Positions 49,612-58,553 of a stretch of 64,000 nucleotides of DNA are shown here, piece after piece. The translations under genes were made by a program, and so were the position numbers. Position 1 is the first letter of the stretch. Every line of letters begins with the position of its first letter. Source of the stretch: JBEIGE01 sp040382055 (GTDB lineage Bacteria > Pseudomonadota > Gammaproteobacteria > Burkholderiales > Burkholderiaceae_C). The notes below the pieces were generated by a model, which worked only from the letters and a program-made list of their open reading frames with translations, ran no database searches and was not told the DNA's origin. Location of the stretch: NCBI GenBank assembly GCA_040382055.1, contig JBEIGE010000015.1:8260-72259 (forward strand), in the 5' to 3' direction.

Positions 49612-51800
49612 GCGCAGTCATTTCCAAACCAGGTCTCAGCCGTCGGGGTTTTCTGGCCACGTCGAGTGCCGCTGCCGGCGGCCTGATGGTGCAATTTTCA
49701 TTTCCCTTTGTTGGCCAGGCCCTCGCCCAGGACAACAGCGCCACCGAAGTCAATGTGTGGGTAGTAATCAAGCCTGATGAGACTGTCGTGGTCCGCATTG
49801 CCCGCTCTGAAATGGGCCAGGGTACGCTGACCGGCCTGGCGCAACTGGTGGCCGAAGAGCTGGAATGCAACTGGGCGAATGTGACCACCGAATACCCAAC
49901 CCCCGGCCAGAACGTGGCGCGCAACCGCGCCTGGGGCAATTTTTCAACTGGTGGCAGCCGGGGCATCCGTGAATCGCAGGACTATGTTCGCCGCGGTGGT
50001 GCCAGCGCCCGCATGATGCTGGTGCAAGCCGCTGCTGAAGAATGGGGCGTTGCGGTTGACCAGTGCACGGCGGCCAACGGCATCATTACCCACACGCCTT
50101 CAGGCCGGACCCGCAGCTATGGCAAGGTGGCAGCCGCTGCGGCCAAGCTCACGCCCCCGGTAGCTGCCAATATCAAGCTCAAAGAGACGAAAGACTGGAA
50201 GCTGGCTGGAAAGCGCATGGCGCGTCTGGACACCATCAAGAAAACCACGGGTGCGCAAGACTACGGCATAGATTTCAAACTGCCCGGCATGCTCAACGCG
50301 GCCATCAAGGACTGCCCGGTTTTTGGCGGCAAGGTCAAGAGCTTCAATGCTGCGGCCATCGAGAACCGCCCGGGTGTCAAAAAGGTCGTAGCCGTTGGCC
50401 CAACAGCCGTAGCCGTGATTGCCGACACCTGGTGGCGCGCCAAAACTGCGCTGGATGCCCTACCCATTGAATGGGACAACGGCCCCAACGCAACCATCTC
50501 CAGCGCCAATATCGCCGAAACACTCAAGGCCGGGCTGGACGCCAAAGAAGCCGTGGTGGGCAATGAAAATGGCGATGCCCGGGCGGCCATTGCCTCGGCT
50601 GCGCGCAAGGTTGAGGCGGTTTATTCCTACCCCTACCAGAACCACGCGCCCATGGAGCCCATGAACGCCACGGCGCGCTGGACGCCTGAGCGCTGCGAAG
50701 TCTGGGCCCCTACGCAAAACGGCGAAGCTGCTTTTGCGGCAACAGCCGAGGCAGCAGGCCTGCCCACATCCAAGTGCGAGTTCTACAAGCTCTATCTGGG
50801 TGGCGGCTTTGGCCGCAGGGGCCGCTCTGATTACGTGACCCAAGCGGTCACCATTGCCAAGACCATGCCCGGCACACCGATCAAGCTGATCTGGTCGCGC
50901 GAAGAAGACATGCAGCATTGCTTCTACCATCCGGTTACCCAATGCAAGATGACTGCCGGCCTGGATGCACAAGGCAATATCACCGGGCTGCACATGCGCA
51001 TCTCGGGTCAGTCCATCCTGGCTACCGTGGCTCCACAAAACATCCGCAACGGCAAGGACCCCGTGGTGTTTCAGGGCCTGGAAGCCACAGGTGTTGAGTC
51101 CCCCATCGGTTACACCTTCCCCAACCTGCTGATTGACCATGCCATGCGCAACCCGCATGTGCCTGCGGGCTTCTGGCGCGGCGTGAACCTGAACCAGAAC
51201 GCGATTTACCTGGAAAGTTTTCTCGATGAAATCGCGCACGCCACCAAGCAAGACCCCCTGGCCCTGCGGCGCAAGCTCATGGCCAACCACCCCAAGCATC
51301 TGGCTGTGTTGAACGCGGTTGCAGAGCGCGTGGGCTGGGACAAGCCTGCGCCCAAAGGCGTCTTCCGTGGCCTGTGCCAGACCATGGGCTTTGGCAGTTA
51401 TGTAGCCGCCTGTGCCGAGGTGTCAGTCAGCAAGGCCGGCAAGCTCACCATTCACCGCATTGTGGCGGCCACCGACCCTGGCCATGCTGTCAATCCGCAG
51501 CAAATTGAAGCGCAGGTGGAAGGCTCTTTTGTCTACGGACTCTCAGCCGCCTTGTATGGTGAATGCACCGTTCGGGACGGCGCGATTGTGCAAAAGAACT
51601 TTGACACCTACCAGGTCATGAAGATGGATGAGATGCCCGTGGTCGAAACCATCACCATGCCCTCGGGTGGCTTTTGGGGCGGCGTGGGTGAGCCCACCAT
51701 TGCCGTGGCCGCACCGGCCGTGCTCAATGCCATTTTTGCTGCCACTGGCAAGCGCATCCGCGATTTGCCCCTGAAGAACCACAGCCTCAAGAGCGCATGA
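49608..51800 (+). CDS. iorB: Molybdenum hydroxylase large subunit, Tat-exported (IorB-like)
   Basis: A 730-residue molybdopterin-binding subunit. The Tat signal SRRGFLATSSAAAGGL is at 11-26, so the complex is periplasmic. The body has KPDETVVVRIARSEMGQGTLTGLAQLVAEEL, YKLYLGGGFGRRG, and the catalytic glutamate E695 in FWGGVGEPTIAVAAPAVLNAI. No FAD subunit gene is present; in such two-subunit enzymes a cytochrome c accepts the electrons, and cytochrome genes soxX and soxA follow in the same operon. It likely carries molybdopterin-cytosine dinucleotide. The substrate is unknown; N-heterocycles or aldehydes are typical. Confidence 0.88.
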   Translation: MSAVISKPGLSRRGFLATSSAAAGGLMVQFSFPFVGQALAQDNSATEVNVWVVIKPDETVVVRIARSEMGQGTLTGLAQLVAEELECNWANVTTEYPTPGQNVARNRAWGNFSTGGSRGIRESQDYVRRGGASARMMLVQAAAEEWGVAVDQCTAANGIITHTPSGRTRSYGKVAAAAAKLTPPVAANIKLKETKDWKLAGKRMARLDTIKKTTGAQDYGIDFKLPGMLNAAIKDCPVFGGKVKSFNAAAIENRPGVKKVVAVGPTAVAVIADTWWRAKTALDALPIEWDNGPNATISSANIAETLKAGLDAKEAVVGNENGDARAAIASAARKVEAVYSYPYQNHAPMEPMNATARWTPERCEVWAPTQNGEAAFAATAEAAGLPTSKCEFYKLYLGGGFGRRGRSDYVTQAVTIAKTMPGTPIKLIWSREEDMQHCFYHPVTQCKMTAGLDAQGNITGLHMRISGQSILATVAPQNIRNGKDPVVFQGLEATGVESPIGYTFPNLLIDHAMRNPHVPAGFWRGVNLNQNAIYLESFLDEIAHATKQDPLALRRKLMANHPKHLAVLNAVAERVGWDKPAPKGVFRGLCQTMGFGSYVAACAEVSVSKAGKLTIHRIVAATDPGHAVNPQQIEAQVEGSFVYGLSAALYGECTVRDGAIVQKNFDTYQVMKMDEMPVVETITMPSGGFWGGVGEPTIAVAAPAVLNAIFAATGKRIRDLPLKNHSLKSA

Positions 51801-52273
51801 TGGCAATGGCCAGGGCTGGTACAGCCAGGAATTTTTTTGCATCACTCCTGCTTGTATTGCCCCTGGCCTTGTCACCTCTGGTTCTGCTGGCCCAGCCCGG
51901 CAATACCATCGTGGGCACGGACGGCATTTCAGAACCGCTCACGGCACAGCCCGGCGATCCCGAACGGGGCCGCCGCATTGTTGGCAACCGCCAGCTCAGC
52001 ATGTGCCTCTTGTGCCATACCGGCCCGTTTCCTGAGGAGCGGTTTCAGGGCAATCTGGCCCCGCCGCTGGACGGTTCAGGCCAGCGCCTGAGCGCGGCGC
52101 AATTGCGTTTGCGCCTGGTGGACTCCAAACGCATCAACCCGGACTCCATCATGCCGGCCTACCATGCCACGGGCGGCTTGCAACGTGTGGGTGCGTCCTG
52201 GGCTGGCAAGCCAATCTTGTCGGCGCAACAAATTGAGGACGTGGTGGCCTATTTGAGCCTTCTGCGCCACTAG
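51797..52273 (+). CDS. soxX: SoxX, haem c subunit of the SoxXA cytochrome
   Basis: A 158-residue periplasmic cytochrome with signal peptide (SLLLVLPLALSPLVLLA). The haem site CLLCH is at 70-74, with axial M119 in DSIMPAYHATGG, the SoxX pattern; VAYLSLLRH is at the C-terminus. In the Sox pathway SoxXA attaches a sulfur substrate to the cysteine of SoxY. It overlaps the molybdenum hydroxylase gene (ATGA), so it could also accept electrons from that enzyme. Confidence 0.88.
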   Translation: MMAMARAGTARNFFASLLLVLPLALSPLVLLAQPGNTIVGTDGISEPLTAQPGDPERGRRIVGNRQLSMCLLCHTGPFPEERFQGNLAPPLDGSGQRLSAAQLRLRLVDSKRINPDSIMPAYHATGGLQRVGASWAGKPILSAQQIEDVVAYLSLLRH

Positions 52274-52306
52274 GCCAGACCAGCCCAAACCAGTCATGCA
52301 AGCCTG

Positions 52307-52804
52307 ATGAACAAGACCGTCAATCCCACCCCTGCTTTAGCCGATCAGGCCCGCTTTTTTAACCGGCGCGATTGGCTGATGACTGCCACCGCCTTGGGCG
52401 GAGGTATCTGGACCTGCAAGGCCAGCGCCAGCACCAATGAACTGGACCAGGCGCTGCGCAGCTACGCCAAAGGGGCCAGCATCAGCCCCGGTCGTGTCAA
52501 GCTGGAGATTGCACCGCTGGTGGACAACGGCAATACGGTACCCATGACGGTATCGGTTGACAGCCCCATGACCGCGTCAAATCATGTGGTGTCGATTGCC
52601 GTGTTCAACGAGAAAAATCCCCAGCGCGACATCTGCAGGTTTGTGCTGGGGCCCAGAGCGGGCAAGGCCAGCATCTCTACACGCATCAGGCTGGTGACCA
52701 CACAAAAGCTGGTGGCTGTGGCACAGATGAATGACGGAAGCTACTGGTCGGATACGGTCGATGTGATTGTCACGATTGCCGCCTGTCTTGAGGACAACAT
52801 CTGA
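52307..52804 (+). CDS. soxY: SoxY sulfur carrier with unusual C-terminus
   Basis: A 165-residue SoxY family protein. An export signal with paired arginines (FFNRRDWLMTATALGGG) suggests Tat export. The domain core is ISPGRVKLEIAPLVDNGNTVPMTV and HVVSIAVFNEKNPQRDICRF. Standard SoxY ends in GGCGG, where the cysteine carries sulfur intermediates. Here the end is TIAACLEDNI, so the cysteine (C160) is kept but its glycine arm and last residues differ. It is followed 3 bp later by soxZ, its partner. Confidence 0.88.
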   Translation: MNKTVNPTPALADQARFFNRRDWLMTATALGGGIWTCKASASTNELDQALRSYAKGASISPGRVKLEIAPLVDNGNTVPMTVSVDSPMTASNHVVSIAVFNEKNPQRDICRFVLGPRAGKASISTRIRLVTTQKLVAVAQMNDGSYWSDTVDVIVTIAACLEDNI

Positions 52805-52806
52805 CC

Positions 52807-53127
52807 ATGGCCATCACCCTCATCAAAGTGCCTAAAGCAGCGCGTCGCGGCGAAGTCATCGAGATCCACACCACCATCGGGCACCCCATGGAAACCGGCA
52901 ACCGGCCGGGCGCTGACGGAAAAATTTTGCCGCGCGACATCATCCAGCGCTTTACCTGCCACTACAACGGCGTGCTGGTGTTCAGCGCCGAGCTGTTTTC
53001 TGCCATGGCCGCCAACCCGTATCTGGCCTTTCATACCGTCGCCACCGAAACCGGCCAATTGTTGATGACCTGGGAGGGAGACCGGGGATTTCGCCACACC
53101 GAAAGCGTGTCCATCCAGGTCAACTGA
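52807..53127 (+). CDS. soxZ: SoxZ, partner of SoxY
   Basis: A 106-residue SoxZ. KVPKAARRGEVIEIHTTIGHPMETGNRPGADGK is the family start, then RFTCHYNGVLVFSAELFSAMAANPYLAFHTVA and the C-terminal WEGDRGFRHTESVSIQV. It forms the SoxYZ heterodimer that carries sulfur compounds on SoxY. No signal peptide of its own is usual, as it is co-exported with SoxY. Confidence 0.92.
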   Translation: MAITLIKVPKAARRGEVIEIHTTIGHPMETGNRPGADGKILPRDIIQRFTCHYNGVLVFSAELFSAMAANPYLAFHTVATETGQLLMTWEGDRGFRHTESVSIQVN

Positions 53128-53142
53128 AGCGACCGTGTAACG

Positions 53143-53970
53143 ATGCCCCTTACTTCACGGCTCGTCCTGCTTCTGGCAGCGTTGTCCGGCCTGACAGCCC
53201 TGGCCCAACCCCACCCACAAGCGGCACCAGACACCCGACGTTCGGGCTTTGAGTTCATGGGGAGCAGTACCCAAGCCATGCAGCGTGATGACACCCTCAA
53301 CCCGGCCATGCTGTGGGTCAAGCAGGGGGAAGCCATCTGGAACCGCTCCGATACCGCAACCACATCGACCACATCGCGCACAGGTGCGGCAGCCACCCCT
53401 CAGGCTGTCACGCCTTGTGCCAGCTGCCACGCCATCAGCCGCATGAAAGGTGTTGCGGCCCGCTATCCCGCGTTTGACGCCAAGCGCCAACGCCCCATTA
53501 ATCTTGGGCAGCGCATCAACCTGTGCCGGCAAGAACAGCAAAACCTGCCCCCATGGGCTGCAGAGCATGCCGATTTGCTGAGCGTGGAGAGTTTTGTAGC
53601 CTTTCAGTCGCGCGGCATGCCCATGGTGTCTGACCCGGATGAACGCCTCAAACCCTTTGTGGCAAACGGCCGGCAGCGCTACCAGCAGCGCATGGGCCAG
53701 CTTGATCTGTCATGCGCACAGTGTCACGACCAACGCTGGGGGCAGCGGCTGGGCGGCAGCGTAATTCCCCAAAGCCACCCCAATGCTTACCCGGTGTACC
53801 GACTGGAGTGGCAATCCATGGGGTCGCTGCAGCGCCGTCTGCGCAACTGCATGAACGGCATACGCGCAGAACTTTACCCCTATGGATCTCTTGAATTGGT
53901 CGAGCTCGAACTGTTTCTGGCGCAGCAAGCGGCCGGTATGCCGCTGGAGACGCCGGGTGTTCGGCCTTAA
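53143..53970 (+). CDS. soxA: SoxA, dihaem subunit of the SoxXA cytochrome
   Basis: A 275-residue periplasmic protein with signal peptide (LVLLLAALSGLTALA). Two haem motifs are CASCH (92-96) and CAQCH (191-195), as in dihaem SoxA. The active-site cysteine haem ligand is C236 in RNCMNGIRAELYPYGS, and the ending GMPLETPGVRP is typical. SoxXA joins thiosulfate to SoxY. Last gene of the operon; soxB, soxC and soxD are absent here, so a full thiosulfate pathway is not encoded at this locus. Confidence 0.92.
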   Translation: MPLTSRLVLLLAALSGLTALAQPHPQAAPDTRRSGFEFMGSSTQAMQRDDTLNPAMLWVKQGEAIWNRSDTATTSTTSRTGAAATPQAVTPCASCHAISRMKGVAARYPAFDAKRQRPINLGQRINLCRQEQQNLPPWAAEHADLLSVESFVAFQSRGMPMVSDPDERLKPFVANGRQRYQQRMGQLDLSCAQCHDQRWGQRLGGSVIPQSHPNAYPVYRLEWQSMGSLQRRLRNCMNGIRAELYPYGSLELVELELFLAQQAAGMPLETPGVRP

Positions 53971-54028
53971 GCTGTACGGCGGCTGGGCAGCTCCGGGCTG
54001 AACCTGGAGAGATGCCCTCCGCCTAGCA

Positions 54029-55690
54029 CTACTTCAGGGCCTTGAAGCGCATGCGTTTGGGTTTGGCACCCTCTTCGCCCAGGCGCTTTTTCTTGTCAGC
54101 TTCGTATTCCTGGTAATTGCCGTCAAAGAAGGTCCACTGGCTGTCGCCCTCACAGGCAATGATGTGGGTGGCAATGCGGTCCAGAAACCAACGGTCGTGG
54201 CTGATCACCATCAGGCTGCCGGCAAACTCCAGCAAGGCGTCTTCCAGCGCACGCAAGGTTTCCACATCCAGGTCGTTGGACGGCTCGTCCAGCATCAGCA
54301 CATTGCCGCCTGCTATCAAAGTTTTAGCAAGGTGCAGCCGTCCACGCTCGCCGCCAGACAACATGCCCACTTTTTTCTGCTGATCTGAGCCATTGAAGTT
54401 GAAGCGGCCGCAGTAGGCCCTGCTGGCCATCTGGAACTTGCCCACGTTGATCATGTCCAGCCCGCCAGAGACATCTTCCCAAACGGTTTTGTCGTTCGCC
54501 AGGTCGTCCCGGGTTTGATCCACAAAGGCCATCTTGACCGTGGCGCCAATTTTCACGGTTCCGGAATCCGGCTTTTCCTTGCCGGCAATCATCTTGAACA
54601 GCGTGGATTTACCCGCGCCGTTGGGGCCGATGATGCCCACAATGGCACCCGCAGGCACCTTGAAGCTGAAGTTGTCGATCAACACCCGGTCGCCAAACGA
54701 CTTGGTGACATTGACAAATTCAATCACCTCATTGCCCAGCCGGTCGGCCACGGGAATGAAGATTTCGTTGGTTTCGTTGCGCTTCTGGTACTCAAAGTCC
54801 GAGAGTTCCTCAAACCGCGCCAAACGCGCCTTGCTCTTGGCCTGTCGCGCCTTGGGGTTCTGGCGCGACCACTCCAGCTCTTTCTTCAAGGCCTTGGCGC
54901 GGGACTCTTCGCCCTTCTGCTCGGCCTCCAGCCTGGCCTGCTTTTGTTGCAGCCAGTCGCTGTAATTGCCCTTGTAGGGAATGCCGGAACCCCGGTCCAG
55001 CTCCAAAATCCACTCGGCCGCGTTGTCCAGAAAGTAACGGTCGTGGGTAATGGCCACCACCGTGCCGGGGTAGCGCTGCAAAAACTGCTCCAGCCAGTCC
55101 ACCGATTCGGCGTCCAGGTGGTTGGTGGGTTCATCGAGCAGGAGCATGTCGGGCTTGGACAGCAGCAAGCGGCACAAAGCCACGCGGCGCTTTTCACCAC
55201 CGGACAGCACGCCAATATTGGCATCCCAAGGCGGCAGGCGCAGTGCGTCGGCTGCAATTTCCAGCTGGTGCTCGGAATCGGTACCGGCTGTGGCAATGAT
55301 GGCCTCCAGCTCGGCCTGCTCGGCGGCCAGCGCGTCAAAGTCTGCGTTTTCTTCGCCGTAAGCGGTGTAGACCTCTTCCAGCCTGGCCTTGGCGCTGAAC
55401 ACCTTGCCCATGCCGGCTTCCACGCTCTCGCGAACCGTCTGGGTTGGGTCCAGCTGCGGCTCTTGAGGCAGGTAGCCGATATTGAGGCCGGCCATGGGAA
55501 TGGCTTCGCCCTCAATCTCTTTGTCTACACCCGCCATGATCTTGAGCAAGGTGGATTTGCCCGAGCCGTTGGTACCCAGCCCGCCAATCTTGGCACCCGG
55601 GAAAAAACTTAAAGAGATGTCTTTGAGAATGAAGCGCTTGGGCGGCACGATCTTGCCGACGCGGTTCATGGAGAAAACGTATTGAGCCAT
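54029..55690 (-). CDS. ettA: Energy-dependent translational throttle protein EttA
   Basis: A 553-residue ABC-F protein with two ATPase domains. It has Walker A GTNGSGKST and GPNGAGKST, signatures VLSGGEKRRVALCR and MLSGGERGRLHLAK, and an arm plus P-site linker between them. The N-terminal MAQYVFSMNRVGKIVPPKR is typical of EttA. It binds the ribosomal E site and controls the first elongation step with ATP/ADP. Divergent from the helicase gene with a 247-bp shared region. Confidence 0.95.
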   Translation of the reverse strand: MAQYVFSMNRVGKIVPPKRFILKDISLSFFPGAKIGGLGTNGSGKSTLLKIMAGVDKEIEGEAIPMAGLNIGYLPQEPQLDPTQTVRESVEAGMGKVFSAKARLEEVYTAYGEENADFDALAAEQAELEAIIATAGTDSEHQLEIAADALRLPPWDANIGVLSGGEKRRVALCRLLLSKPDMLLLDEPTNHLDAESVDWLEQFLQRYPGTVVAITHDRYFLDNAAEWILELDRGSGIPYKGNYSDWLQQKQARLEAEQKGEESRAKALKKELEWSRQNPKARQAKSKARLARFEELSDFEYQKRNETNEIFIPVADRLGNEVIEFVNVTKSFGDRVLIDNFSFKVPAGAIVGIIGPNGAGKSTLFKMIAGKEKPDSGTVKIGATVKMAFVDQTRDDLANDKTVWEDVSGGLDMINVGKFQMASRAYCGRFNFNGSDQQKKVGMLSGGERGRLHLAKTLIAGGNVLMLDEPSNDLDVETLRALEDALLEFAGSLMVISHDRWFLDRIATHIIACEGDSQWTFFDGNYQEYEADKKKRLGEEGAKPKRMRFKALK

Positions 55691-55716
55691 GGGATAGATT
55701 CTGGGTAAAACCCCGT

Positions 55717-55744
55717 ATTATCCGCGCCTCACAATTCGGCACAA
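55717..55744 (-). promoter_or_regulatory. Possible sigma-70 promoter of ettA
   Basis: Read on the minus strand, GATAAT (55722-55717, 5 of 6 matches to TATAAT) lies 16 bp from TTGTGC (55744-55739, 3 of 6 matches to TTGACA). The -10 element is about 27 bp before the ettA start. Weak at -35, so only a suggestion. Confidence 0.3.
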
Positions 55745-55937
55745 CCAGATAGCCACAAGACCGATATGCGACAATAAGCTCAGTTGCAGCGAATCAGTTG
55801 CCTGCAACGCCAGCACCATGCTGGGGGTTGTTTCAGTGATGAACGCCCCATTTTTGAACCCGTTCAACCTTTGACTGACCAGTTGCCCCGGCAGCTGAAC
55901 AGGTTGAGTTCCCAGCGCCTAGGTAAGGCGCCATCTT
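55745..55937 (+). promoter_or_regulatory. Long leader region of the RhlE-type helicase gene
   Basis: The 193 bp before the helicase start contain no gene. Several small inverted pairs are visible (ttgcag/ctgcaa near 55790-55806, and cgcctagg-taaggcgcc just upstream of the start). Helicase genes of this class often have long, cold-responsive leaders. No specific riboswitch was recognised. Confidence 0.3.
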
Positions 55938-57674
55938 ATGAACTTTGAAGAATTAAAACTGGCCCCGGCCATCTTGAAGGCTGTGCGCGAGCAAGGCTAC
56001 GAAACTCCCACACCCATCCAGGCGCAAGCCATTCCGGTGGTGCTTGACGGCCACGACCTGCTGGGCGGTGCCCAGACGGGTACCGGCAAAACCGCGGCGT
56101 TTGTGCTGCCCATGCTGCACAAGCTGAGCATGAGCCGCAGCGCCGAAAACAAATTTGGGGGCACCGGCATTCGTGCCCTGGTGCTCACCCCCACACGCGA
56201 ACTGGCTGCGCAGGTGGAAGAATCTGTGCGGGTTTACGGCAAATACCTGCAACTCTCCAGCACGGTCATTTTTGGCGGTGTGGGCATGAACCCGCAAATC
56301 AGCCGGGTGAAAAAGGGCGTAGACATTCTGGTGGCCACACCCGGACGGCTGCTCGACCTGATGCAGCAAGGCATGCTGGACCTGGGGCAAGTGCAGATAC
56401 TGGTGCTTGATGAAGCCGACCGCATGCTGGACATGGGCTTTATTCACGATGTCAAAAAAGTGCTGGCCGTGGTGCCCAAGGAAAAGCAGAGCCTGCTGTT
56501 TTCTGCCACCTTCAGTGACGAAATCCGCGAATTGGCGGCCGGGCTTTTGAAGAACCCGCAAAGCGTGCAAGTGACACCGCGCAACACCACGGTGCAGCGC
56601 ATCACCCAGGTGATACACCCGGTGGGGCGTGGCAAGAAAAAAGCCCTGCTGGCGCACATCATCAATGAACACAACTGGAGCCAGGTGCTGGTGTTCACCC
56701 GTACCAAGTTTGGTGCCAACAATGTGGCCGAGTTTTTGGAGAAAAACGGCATCAGCGCCATGGCTTTGCATGGCAACAAGAGCCAGGCAGCCCGCACACA
56801 GGCACTGGCCGGTTTCAAAAGCGGCGAGGTACGCGCCCTGGTGGCCACCGATATTGCCGCACGTGGCATTGACATTGATGATCTGCCGCACGTGGTGAAC
56901 TACGAGATTCCCAATGTGAGCGAAGACTATGTGCACCGCATTGGCCGCACCGGCAGGGCCGGAGCGGATGGCGCAGCCGTTAACCTGGTGTGTCTGGATG
57001 AAGAAGGCTTTATGCAGGACATTGAGCGCTTTACCAAGCAAAACATCGAGGTCAAAATCGTTGAAGGTTTTGGACCCGAGCCCGGTGAGCAGGCCGAGCC
57101 CATTGCCATGGGTCGCCAGACCATTTGGGGTGGCGCAGGCAAGCCGCCCAGCCGCGATGTGATGCAGGCTGCCGCCAAGGCGGCGCGCACCGAGATGCTG
57201 CAGCGCGTGCGTGACAACCGCTCAGCCCAAGGCGACCGGGGTGGCCCGCGCAACGGCGGGCCGCGCCATGCAGAAGGTGGTGGTGGCGGCGGCGGTGGCC
57301 GGGGAGGCCCAAGGCCGCAAGGGCAAAGACCGCCCCAACCACGCGCACCTCACAGCCGGGCCACGGACGATCAGCCGCCACTTCATTTTGGTCAGGGCAA
57401 TGGACAGCGCGGCGGCGCGCCCAGGCCCTCAACCCAAGGACAACCCGACCCCATGCGCACCAGTGTGGACATGATGGCTGAACGTGGCCCCCGGCGCGGA
57501 GGAAATTTTGGCGGCGGTAATCGCAATGGTGGTGGCGGCGGTGGATACGGTGGCGGTGGCGGTGGCGGTGGATACGGCGGTCAGCGCTCGGGAGGCGGAG
57601 GAGGAGGCGGTGGTGGTCGTGGGGGTAATGGACCACGCGGTCCCGGCGGTTCCCGCGGCCCTTCTGGCCGATAA
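55938..57674 (+). CDS. rhlE: DEAD-box ATP-dependent RNA helicase, RhlE-type with Gly-rich tail
   Basis: A 578-residue DEAD-box helicase. Q motif TPIQAQAIP, motif I AQTGTGKTAAF, motif II VLDEADRMLDMGF, motif III SATFS, motif VI HRIGRTGRAG. The catalytic core spans about 1-370. After it come a basic/polar linker and a long glycine-rich tail with GGGGGGYGGG blocks. Such RGG-like tails bind RNA and may promote condensates. RhlE-type enzymes act in ribosome assembly and mRNA decay at low temperature. The tail codons are GC-rich and repetitive, so length may vary between strains. Confidence 0.92.
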   Translation: MNFEELKLAPAILKAVREQGYETPTPIQAQAIPVVLDGHDLLGGAQTGTGKTAAFVLPMLHKLSMSRSAENKFGGTGIRALVLTPTRELAAQVEESVRVYGKYLQLSSTVIFGGVGMNPQISRVKKGVDILVATPGRLLDLMQQGMLDLGQVQILVLDEADRMLDMGFIHDVKKVLAVVPKEKQSLLFSATFSDEIRELAAGLLKNPQSVQVTPRNTTVQRITQVIHPVGRGKKKALLAHIINEHNWSQVLVFTRTKFGANNVAEFLEKNGISAMALHGNKSQAARTQALAGFKSGEVRALVATDIAARGIDIDDLPHVVNYEIPNVSEDYVHRIGRTGRAGADGAAVNLVCLDEEGFMQDIERFTKQNIEVKIVEGFGPEPGEQAEPIAMGRQTIWGGAGKPPSRDVMQAAAKAARTEMLQRVRDNRSAQGDRGGPRNGGPRHAEGGGGGGGGRGGPRPQGQRPPQPRAPHSRATDDQPPLHFGQGNGQRGGAPRPSTQGQPDPMRTSVDMMAERGPRRGGNFGGGNRNGGGGGGYGGGGGGGGYGGQRSGGGGGGGGGRGGNGPRGPGGSRGPSGR

Positions 57675-57732
57675 CACCGGCTATACAAACACCCGCAGGC
57701 TTTGCCCTGACTGACTGCTAGGATTGCACGGT

Positions 57733-58512
57733 ATGCACACCTCACCCCCCGCTGTTTCATTTGGCCTGAAAGGGCGGGTCTGCCTGGTCACCGGCGGGGC
57801 GCAAGGGATTGGGGAGGCCTGCATACGGCGCTTTGCCCAGGAAGGTGCCCATGCCGTCATTGCCGATGTGGACGACGCGCGCGGCCAGGCCCTGGCCCAT
57901 GAGTTGGGCGGCCTTTTTGTGCACTGTGATGTGGGCCAACACGATCAGGTGCAAGCCCTGCTGGCCCAGACCCTGGCGCGCTTTTCAAGCATCGATGTGC
58001 TGGTCAACAATGCGGGCATTTTCAAGGCGGCTGATTTTCTGGAGATTACCGAGGCCGACTTCGATACGGTGCTGCGCGTGAACCTCAAGGGTGCGTTTCT
58101 GGTTGGTCAGGCTGTGGCCCGCGAAATGGTCAAGGTGGGCAAAGGCAGCATCATCAACATGAGTTCGGTCAATGGCACGCTGGCCATACCCAGCATTGCC
58201 AGCTACAACGTGAGCAAGGGCGGCATTAACCAGCTCACCCGCGTGATGGCCCTGTCACTCGCCGACAAAGGTATTCGGGTCAATGCTGTGGCTCCCGGCA
58301 CCATTGCCACCGAGCTGGCCAGCAAGGCTGTTCTCACCAGTGAATCTGCCCGCCAGCGCATTTTGAGCCGCACACCTATGGGTCGCCTGGGTCATCCCAG
58401 CGAAGTGGCAGACACCGTGGCTTATCTGGCCAGCGATGCGGCCAGCTACATCACCGGCGAAATTGTGGTGGTTGACGGGGGTCGCATGACCCTGAACTAC
58501 ACCATGACCTGA
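57733..58512 (+). CDS. Short-chain dehydrogenase/reductase
   Basis: A 259-residue classical SDR. Cofactor motif VTGGAQGIGEACIRRFAQEGA, LVNNAGIFKAADF, serine in NMSSVNGTLAIPS, Y-x3-K in SYNVSKGGINQ, and the C-terminal YITGEIVVVDGGRMTLNY. The acidic residue after the second beta strand (ADVDDARG) suggests NAD preference. The substrate cannot be told. I prefer ATG 57733 over TTG 57724. Spacing to gloA is 41 bp. Confidence 0.85.
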   Translation: MHTSPPAVSFGLKGRVCLVTGGAQGIGEACIRRFAQEGAHAVIADVDDARGQALAHELGGLFVHCDVGQHDQVQALLAQTLARFSSIDVLVNNAGIFKAADFLEITEADFDTVLRVNLKGAFLVGQAVAREMVKVGKGSIINMSSVNGTLAIPSIASYNVSKGGINQLTRVMALSLADKGIRVNAVAPGTIATELASKAVLTSESARQRILSRTPMGRLGHPSEVADTVAYLASDAASYITGEIVVVDGGRMTLNYTMT

Positions 58513-58553
58513 TGTTGCGCGCTATTATTCTTTAACCCTTCTTTTCTACAGCC

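Noticed and set aside
55953..57041. Long minus-strand frame opposite the helicase
   Set aside because: It is antisense to conserved DEAD-box motifs; long opposite frames are expected in GC-rich DNA.
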